A stretch of 27,812 bases of DNA from an uncultured Frankiales bacterium (GTDB lineage Bacteria > Actinomycetota > Actinomycetes > Mycobacteriales > SCTD01): assembly GCA_946479905.1 (NCBI GenBank), contig CAMLIA010000030.1:1-27812 (forward strand), given 5' to 3'. Shown here in pieces: positions 23,247-27,812 of this stretch. Below the pieces are notes generated by a model. The model was not told where the DNA came from, did not search any database, and saw nothing but the letters and a program-made list of their open reading frames with translations. The position numbers and the translations under genes are program-made. Numbering within the stretch: position 1 is the first letter of the stretch; each line of letters starts with the position of its first letter.

Positions 23247-24305
23247 ATGACGATCTCGGTGATCCAGTGGGCGACGGGCGGAGTCGGGCGGGCGGCGATC
23301 GAGGCGGTCGCCGCGCACCCCGAGCTGGAGCTGGTGGGGTGCTGGGTGCACTCCTCGGCCAAGGAGGGCGTCGATGCCGGTGAGCTCGCCGGCATCGGGC
23401 CGCTGGGCGTCAAGGCGACCAACGACGTCGACGCGCTGCTGGCGCTGAAGGCGGACTGCATCGTCTACGCGCCCCTCATGCCCGACGAGGAGCTGGTCTG
23501 CCGGATGCTCGCCTCCGGGGCGAACGTCGTGACGCCGCTCGGTTGGGTCTACCCGCCGGAGTCGAAGACCGAGGCGCTGCGTGCGGCGTGCGTCACCGGC
23601 GGCGCGTCGCTGCACGGCACCGGCATCCACCCGGGCGGGATCACCGAGCGGTTCCCGCTGATGGTCTCTGCGCTGACGTCGCGGATCACGCACGTCCGGT
23701 CCGAGGAGTTCAGCGACATCCGGACCTACGGGGCGCCGGACGTGCTGCGCGACATCATGCTCTTCGGCCACGCACCGGAGAAGTCGCTGCAGAGCCCGAT
23801 GGTCGGCTTCCTCGGCGGCGGCTTCCGGCAGTCGATCCAGATGATCGCCGACGAGCTCGGGTTCGCGATCGACGACCGGATCGAGGGCACCAACGAGGTG
23901 GCGGTGGCGACCGCGCCGATCGACACCCCGATGGGCGTCATCGAGCCGGGGCTCGTCGCTGCGCAGCGGTTCACGTGGACAGCCACCGTCGGCGGGGTGC
24001 CGGTCATCACCGCCCGCGTCAACTGGCTGATGGGCGAGGAGCACCTCGACCCCGCGTGGTCGTTCGGTCCCGCCGGGGAGCGGTTCGAGGTGGCGGTCTC
24101 CGGTGACCCGGACGTGCTGGTGACCTTCAAGGGCTACCAGCCGGAGACGGTCGAGGAGGGCTTGGTCCGCAACCCCGGGATCACCTCGACCGCGCACCAC
24201 TGCGTCTCGGCGATCCCCTACGTCGTGGCGGCCGAGCCGGGCATCCAGACCTACCTCGACCTGCCGCTCATCGCGGGACGGGCGGCCCCGCACCTGTCCC
24301 GCTGA
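23247..24305 (+). CDS. DapB-like NAD(P)-binding dehydrogenase
   Basis: This 352-residue protein has N-terminal SVIQWATGGVGRAAIEAVAAHPELELVG, a Rossmann nucleotide-binding fold of the dihydrodipicolinate reductase/2,4-diaminopentanoate dehydrogenase type common in actinobacteria. LHGTGIHPGGITERFPL (about 126-142) and the long C-terminal region ending in IPYVVAAEPGIQTYLDLPL are seen in this family. The substrate is unknown; a true lysine-pathway DapB is shorter, so this is not that enzyme. ATG at 23247 follows TACCTT by 6 nt. It is convergent with the acyltransferase, with an inverted repeat in the gap. Confidence 0.85.
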   Translation: MTISVIQWATGGVGRAAIEAVAAHPELELVGCWVHSSAKEGVDAGELAGIGPLGVKATNDVDALLALKADCIVYAPLMPDEELVCRMLASGANVVTPLGWVYPPESKTEALRAACVTGGASLHGTGIHPGGITERFPLMVSALTSRITHVRSEEFSDIRTYGAPDVLRDIMLFGHAPEKSLQSPMVGFLGGGFRQSIQMIADELGFAIDDRIEGTNEVAVATAPIDTPMGVIEPGLVAAQRFTWTATVGGVPVITARVNWLMGEEHLDPAWSFGPAGERFEVAVSGDPDVLVTFKGYQPETVEEGLVRNPGITSTAHHCVSAIPYVVAAEPGIQTYLDLPLIAGRAAPHLSR

Positions 24306-24313
24306 CCTGGCCG

Positions 24314-24373
24314 GGCTTGCGTTCTCGGGAAGCCGACGCCTCAGCGGGCGGGAACTTCCCGAAAGGGCAAGCC
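24314..24373. terminator. Imperfect 19-bp inverted repeat between convergent genes
   Basis: 24314-24332 and 24355-24373 are inverted copies matching at 16 of 19 positions (GGCTTGC and CGGGAAG ends exact), with a 22-nt loop. It fills the 86-bp gap between the DapB-like and acyltransferase stops. A bidirectional terminator is the plain reading, although a T-tract is absent. Confidence 0.55.
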
Positions 24374-24391
24374 TCGCCGGCGGGGCGCCGG

Positions 24392-25174
24392 CTACCCGAG
24401 GACGGGGTAGCGCCGGGCGGCGGCCAGCTCGTCGAGGGCCTCCTGCATCCGGGTCCGCACCAGCAGGTCGATCGCGGCGACGTCGTCGCCGTGCTCCGCG
24501 GGGTCGATCGGCTCGAGGAAGCGGGTGACGATCTTCGTCGGCAGCGGCAGGTTCGGCGGGATGCCCAGCGAGATCCCCCACGGGAACCCGACGGCGATGG
24601 GCGCGTACTTGGAGCGGAAGAGCTTGGTGAGCGGGATGAGCTTCGCCAGCGACTCGCCGCGGCTGAGGACGAGCTGCGACTCCTGCCCGCCGATGCTGAC
24701 GACGGGGACGATCGGGACGCCCGCCTCGATGGCGGTGCGGACGTAGCCGGTGCGGCCGCCGAAGTCGATGACGTTGCGCTTGGCCGTGGGCCGGTAGACG
24801 TCGTAGTCACCGCCGGGGAACACGATGGTCGCGCCGCCCTCGCGCAGCGCGGCGAGGGCGTTCTCCCTGGTGGCGTTGACGAAGCCGAGGGAGCGCAGCA
24901 GACCGCCCTGCGGGCCGAACATGAGGATGTCGTGGGCGAGCACCCGGAGCGGGTGCGTGACGCCGTACTTCTCCCAGTAGGCCGTCGCGATGATCGGGAC
25001 GTCCATGGCGATGATGCCGCCCGAGTGGTTGCCGACGATCAGGGCACCGCTGTCGGGCAGGTGCTCCTGACCGGACACCTCGACGCGGTGGTAGAGCTTC
25101 AGGACCCGCTCGAGGAGGCCGCGGACCAGGGCCAGCTTGCCGGCGTCGATGGCGGGGAGCTCACTGCGGGTCAT
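24392..25174 (-). CDS. PlsC-like lysophospholipid acyltransferase family protein
   Basis: This 260-residue membrane-associated acyltransferase is of the 1-acylglycerol-3-phosphate acyltransferase superfamily. VGNHSGGIIAMD (48-59) is the His-Asp motif, with His50 and Asp58; VFPGGDYDVYRP is the substrate-binding block; VPIVPVVSIGG is motif IV. The His-Asp spacing is wider than the textbook HX4D, as in the NHSGG subgroup. ATG at 25172-25174 is preferred to an upstream TTG at 25195. It lies 46 nt after the LLM gene on the same strand, perhaps cotranscribed. Acyl donor and acceptor are unknown. Confidence 0.88.
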   Translation of the reverse strand: MTRSELPAIDAGKLALVRGLLERVLKLYHRVEVSGQEHLPDSGALIVGNHSGGIIAMDVPIIATAYWEKYGVTHPLRVLAHDILMFGPQGGLLRSLGFVNATRENALAALREGGATIVFPGGDYDVYRPTAKRNVIDFGGRTGYVRTAIEAGVPIVPVVSIGGQESQLVLSRGESLAKLIPLTKLFRSKYAPIAVGFPWGISLGIPPNLPLPTKIVTRFLEPIDPAEHGDDVAAIDLLVRTRMQEALDELAAARRYPVLG

Positions 25175-25220
25175 GCCGGTCCAACGAGGCGGCAAGGGTT
25201 CGTGACACGGGTGAGACGCG

Positions 25221-26108
25221 TCACGCCAGCAAGCCGGCCACCCGCGCCACCTGGGACACGTCAGAGCTGGTCGGGATGAGGTGCACCTCGTCCGCCCCGA
25301 GGTCCTCGAGGCGCCTGAGCAGGTCCCGCAGCTCCGACTCGGTCCCCGCGAAGCCGGACGCCCTGGCGAGCGGGTCGACGAGAGCGGGCGGCAGCCAGTT
25401 CATGTAGTGCATCAGGTGCCGGTGCACCTGCTCGCGCGCGCTGCCGTCGCCGTCGTCGAGCGCGAACCAGGTGGAGGTGGCGAGGTACGGCGTACCACGC
25501 CCAGCGTCGGCCCACGCCGTGCGGGCCACGTCGAAGAGGCCCGCGACGGCGTCGAGGTCGAGGTCCATCGAGACGCCCGCGAGCCCGTCGGCCCACGTGA
25601 CGGACGCGCGCATCGTGCGCGGGCCCAGGGTGCCGACGAGCAGCGGCGGGCCGCCGGGCTGGACCGGAGCCGGCCCGACGGGGCGGACGCTGTCGGTGAG
25701 CCGCTCGCCGGCCCAGACCCGCTTCATCGTCAGCGCCCGGCTCTCGAGCTCGGCGATCCGCTGCGTCGCCGGGTCGGCCCCGACCGCCGTGTAGTCCTCG
25801 ACGCGGCCGCCCACCCCCAGCCCGACCGTGAGCCGTCCCCTGGTGAGCACGTCCGCCGTGGCGAGGCCCTTCGCGAGCATGACCGGGTCGTGCAGCTGCG
25901 GCACCACGACAGTGGTCACGACCCGGACCCGGTCGGTCCAGGCCGCGACCGCCCCGAGCAGCGCGAGCACCTCGGGGTTGTCGAAGGCCATCCGCTCGCC
26001 GAAGCACAGGCTCGCGAAGGGACCGTCGTCGATGGCGCGGGCCCAGGCCTCGAGCACGTCCGCGTCGAGGTCGGGTTCCATCACGGGCAGGGTCATGCCG
26101 ACGTCCAT
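25221..26108 (-). CDS. LLM-class (F420-dependent-type) oxidoreductase
   Basis: This 295-residue TIM-barrel protein is of the luciferase-like monooxygenase family. RVRVVTTVVVPQLHDPVMLAKGLATADVLTRGRLTVGLGVGG (about 64-105) is the diagnostic central block, followed by RALTMKRVWAGE and PPLLVGTLGPRTMRASVTWADG. In actinobacteria such proteins usually use F420 or FMN; which applies here cannot be told. ATG at 26106-26108 is chosen over an in-frame GTG at 26117. It begins 24 nt after clpB, so it is probably in the same transcript. The substrate is unknown. Confidence 0.9.
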   Translation of the reverse strand: MDVGMTLPVMEPDLDADVLEAWARAIDDGPFASLCFGERMAFDNPEVLALLGAVAAWTDRVRVVTTVVVPQLHDPVMLAKGLATADVLTRGRLTVGLGVGGRVEDYTAVGADPATQRIAELESRALTMKRVWAGERLTDSVRPVGPAPVQPGGPPLLVGTLGPRTMRASVTWADGLAGVSMDLDLDAVAGLFDVARTAWADAGRGTPYLATSTWFALDDGDGSAREQVHRHLMHYMNWLPPALVDPLARASGFAGTESELRDLLRRLEDLGADEVHLIPTSSDVSQVARVAGLLA

Positions 26109-26132
26109 GCCGCCCACCCTGCCCTACGCCGG

Positions 26133-27812
26133 TCAGGCGGTGCGGACGGCGGGACCGACGGTGAGGTCGTCACCCGCCCGGTCGACGACCACCTCGTCGC
26201 CGTCGTGGATCTCCCCGGACAGCAGCGCCTTGGCGAGCCGGTCGCCGATCGCCTTCTGCACCAGCCGGCGCAGCGGCCGGGCGCCGTAGACGGGGTCGTA
26301 GCCCGTCAGCGACAGCCACTCCCTGGCTGCGTCGGTCACGGTGAGCGTCAGCCTGCGGTCGGTGAGCCGGCGGGCCAGCTGCGCGACCTGGAGGTCGACG
26401 ATCTGCGTGAGCTCCTCGGTGCCGAGGGCGTCGAAGACGACGATGTCGTCGAGCCGGTTGACGAACTCCGGCTTGAACGCCGAGCGCACGACCTCCAGCA
26501 CCTTGTCCTTGCGCTGCTCCGGGGTGAGCAGCGGGTCGGTCGTGAAGGACGAGCCGAGGTTCGACGTCAGCACCAGGATGGTGTTGCGGAAGTCCACGGT
26601 GCGCCCCTGGCCGTCGGTGAGCCGGCCGTCGTCGAGGACCTGCAGCAGCACGTCGAACACGTCGGGGTGGGCCTTCTCGACCTCGTCGAACAGCACCACG
26701 GAGTACGGCCGACGGCGGACCGCCTCGGTCAGCTGGCCGCCCTGGTCGTAGCCGACGTACCCGGGCGGTGCACCGACCAGCCGGGCGACGGCGTGCTTCT
26801 CGCCGTACTCGCTCATGTCGATCCGCGTCATGGCCCGCTCGTCGTCGAAGAGGAACTCGGCGAGCGCCTTCGCGAGCTCGGTCTTGCCGACACCGGTCGG
26901 ACCGAGGAACAGGAACGACCCGGTCGGCCGGTCGGGGTCGGAGATGCCCGCCCGCGCGCGGCGCACCGCGTCGGAGACCGCCTGGACCGCGGCGCGCTGG
27001 CCGACGAGGCGCGCGCCGAGCGCGTCCTCCATCCGCAGCAGCTTCGCGGTCTCGCCCTCCAGCAGGCGGCCGGCGGGGATGCCCGTCCATGCGGCGACCA
27101 CCTCGGCGATGTCGTCAGCGGTCACCTGCTCCTTGACCATCGCGTCCTCGGCGGGGGCGACCGACTGCTCGAGATCCCTTGTCACAGCGGGGATCTCGCC
27201 GTACTGCAGCCGCGAAGCGGTCTCGAGGTCGCCGTCGCGCTGCGCGCGCTCGAGCTGGGACTGCAGGTCGTCGAGGCGCTTCTTGAGCTCGCCCACCCGG
27301 TTGAGCCCGGACTTCTCCAGCTCCCAGCGGGCCATCAGCCCGGAGAGCTCCTCGGTCCTGTCGGCCAGCTCCCGGCGCAGGGTCGCGAGCCGCTCGGCGG
27401 AGGCGGCGTCGCTCTCCTTCGACAGGGCCAGCTCCTCCATCTTCATGCGGTCGACGGCGCGCTGGAGCTCGTCGATCTCGACAGGCCGGCTGTCGATCTC
27501 CATCCGCAGCCGGGACGCGCTCTCGTCGACGAGGTCGATGGCCTTGTCGGGCAGGAAGCGCGCGGTGATGTAGCGGTCGGACAGGGCCGCTGCCGCGACC
27601 AGTGCGCCGTCGGTGATCTCGACACCGTGGTGCGCCTCGTAGCGGCCCTTGAGGCCGCGCAGGATCGCGATGGTGTCCTCGACCGAGGGCTCGCCGACCA
27701 GCACCTGCTGGAACCGCCGCTCGAGCGCGGGGTCCTTCTCGATGTTCTGGCGGAACTCGTCGAGCGTCGTCGCGCCGACCATCCGCAGCTCGCCGCGGGC
27801 CAGCATCGGCTT
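26133..27812 (-). CDS. clpB: ATP-dependent chaperone ClpB (C-terminal part)
   Basis: These 559 visible residues are the 3' part of a disaggregase that works with DnaK on aggregated protein. The reading frame is open to the window edge, so the N-domain and the first half of NBD1 are missing (about 300 residues by family length). Present are [29 protein letters not shown] with the NBD1 arginine fingers, the coiled middle domain (about 27180-27480) whose presence separates ClpB from ClpA/ClpC, NBD2 Walker A GPTGVGKT (near 26881-26905), Walker [14 protein letters not shown], and pore loop GYVGYDQGG. The C-terminus is normal. Confidence 0.97.
   Translation of the reverse strand, partial: KPMLARGELRMVGATTLDEFRQNIEKDPALERRFQQVLVGEPSVEDTIAILRGLKGRYEAHHGVEITDGALVAAAALSDRYITARFLPDKAIDLVDESASRLRMEIDSRPVEIDELQRAVDRMKMEELALSKESDAASAERLATLRRELADRTEELSGLMARWELEKSGLNRVGELKKRLDDLQSQLERAQRDGDLETASRLQYGEIPAVTRDLEQSVAPAEDAMVKEQVTADDIAEVVAAWTGIPAGRLLEGETAKLLRMEDALGARLVGQRAAVQAVSDAVRRARAGISDPDRPTGSFLFLGPTGVGKTELAKALAEFLFDDERAMTRIDMSEYGEKHAVARLVGAPPGYVGYDQGGQLTEAVRRRPYSVVLFDEVEKAHPDVFDVLLQVLDDGRLTDGQGRTVDFRNTILVLTSNLGSSFTTDPLLTPEQRKDKVLEVVRSAFKPEFVNRLDDIVVFDALGTEELTQIVDLQVAQLARRLTDRRLTLTVTDAAREWLSLTGYDPVYGARPLRRLVQKAIGDRLAKALLSGEIHDGDEVVVDRAGDDLTVGPAVRTA

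Noticed and set aside
1..27812. CRISPR arrays, tRNA or rRNA genes, insertion sequences, prophage genes or a multi-gene defence island.
   Set aside because: No regularly spaced identical repeats, cloverleaf sequences, transposase or phage motifs were seen; gene content is mostly core metabolism.

Overview
This is a high-GC chromosomal segment from an actinobacterium (Actinomycetota). The signs are strong G/C bias at third codon positions, many GTG starts, separate PurS/PurQ/PurL subunits, an Rpf-type resuscitation factor behind a c-di-AMP (ydaO-type) riboswitch, a LAXTG-type sortase signal, a DUF3151 gene and an F420-type LLM oxidoreductase. I cannot name the genus. No phage, insertion sequence, CRISPR array, tRNA or rRNA was seen. 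Every long ORF antisense to a recognisable enzyme was treated as a shadow.

Left third (1-9.4 kb), purine synthesis. The minus strand carries purD-purE-purB-(small membrane protein)-purC as one tight run. An AbiEi/Vsr-like orphan follows, and then a second minus-strand run of RsbW-like ATPase-purQ-purL. purS, usually beside purQ and purL, is here on the plus strand, divergent from them. Around purS and the AbiEi-like gene lie three copies of an apparently undescribed two-part repeat with a fixed 28-nt spacer.

Middle (9.4-18 kb). Here are a 2H phosphoesterase, a structured 99-bp inverted repeat, a LysE-family exporter, purA with a nested palindrome in its leader, and a small coiled-coil protein. 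A minus-strand cell-surface group follows: c-di-AMP riboswitch -> rpf -> very large M6 (immune inhibitor A-like) protease with a LAATG anchor -> DUF3151. Class II fructose-bisphosphate aldolase (fba) lies upstream of it.

Right third (18-27.8 kb). Here are a secreted beta-propeller/FnIII protein, a DedA membrane protein, pyrE, a small secreted protein, an extended SDR, a DapB-like NAD(P) dehydrogenase, a PlsC-like acyltransferase, an LLM oxidoreductase and the 3' two-thirds of clpB, which runs off the window end.

Two architectural themes recur. (1) Seven genes (purQ, purS, purD, the 12086 gene, dedA, pyrE and the 23247 gene) have a TANNNT hexamer ending exactly 6 or 7 nt before the start codon, which is the layout of leaderless actinobacterial promoters. 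(2) Four convergent pairs overlap by 7-22 bp at their 3' ends, leaving no room for ordinary terminators. The window covers PurD, E, B, C, S, Q, L and A, plus PyrE; PurF, N, M, K and H are not here.
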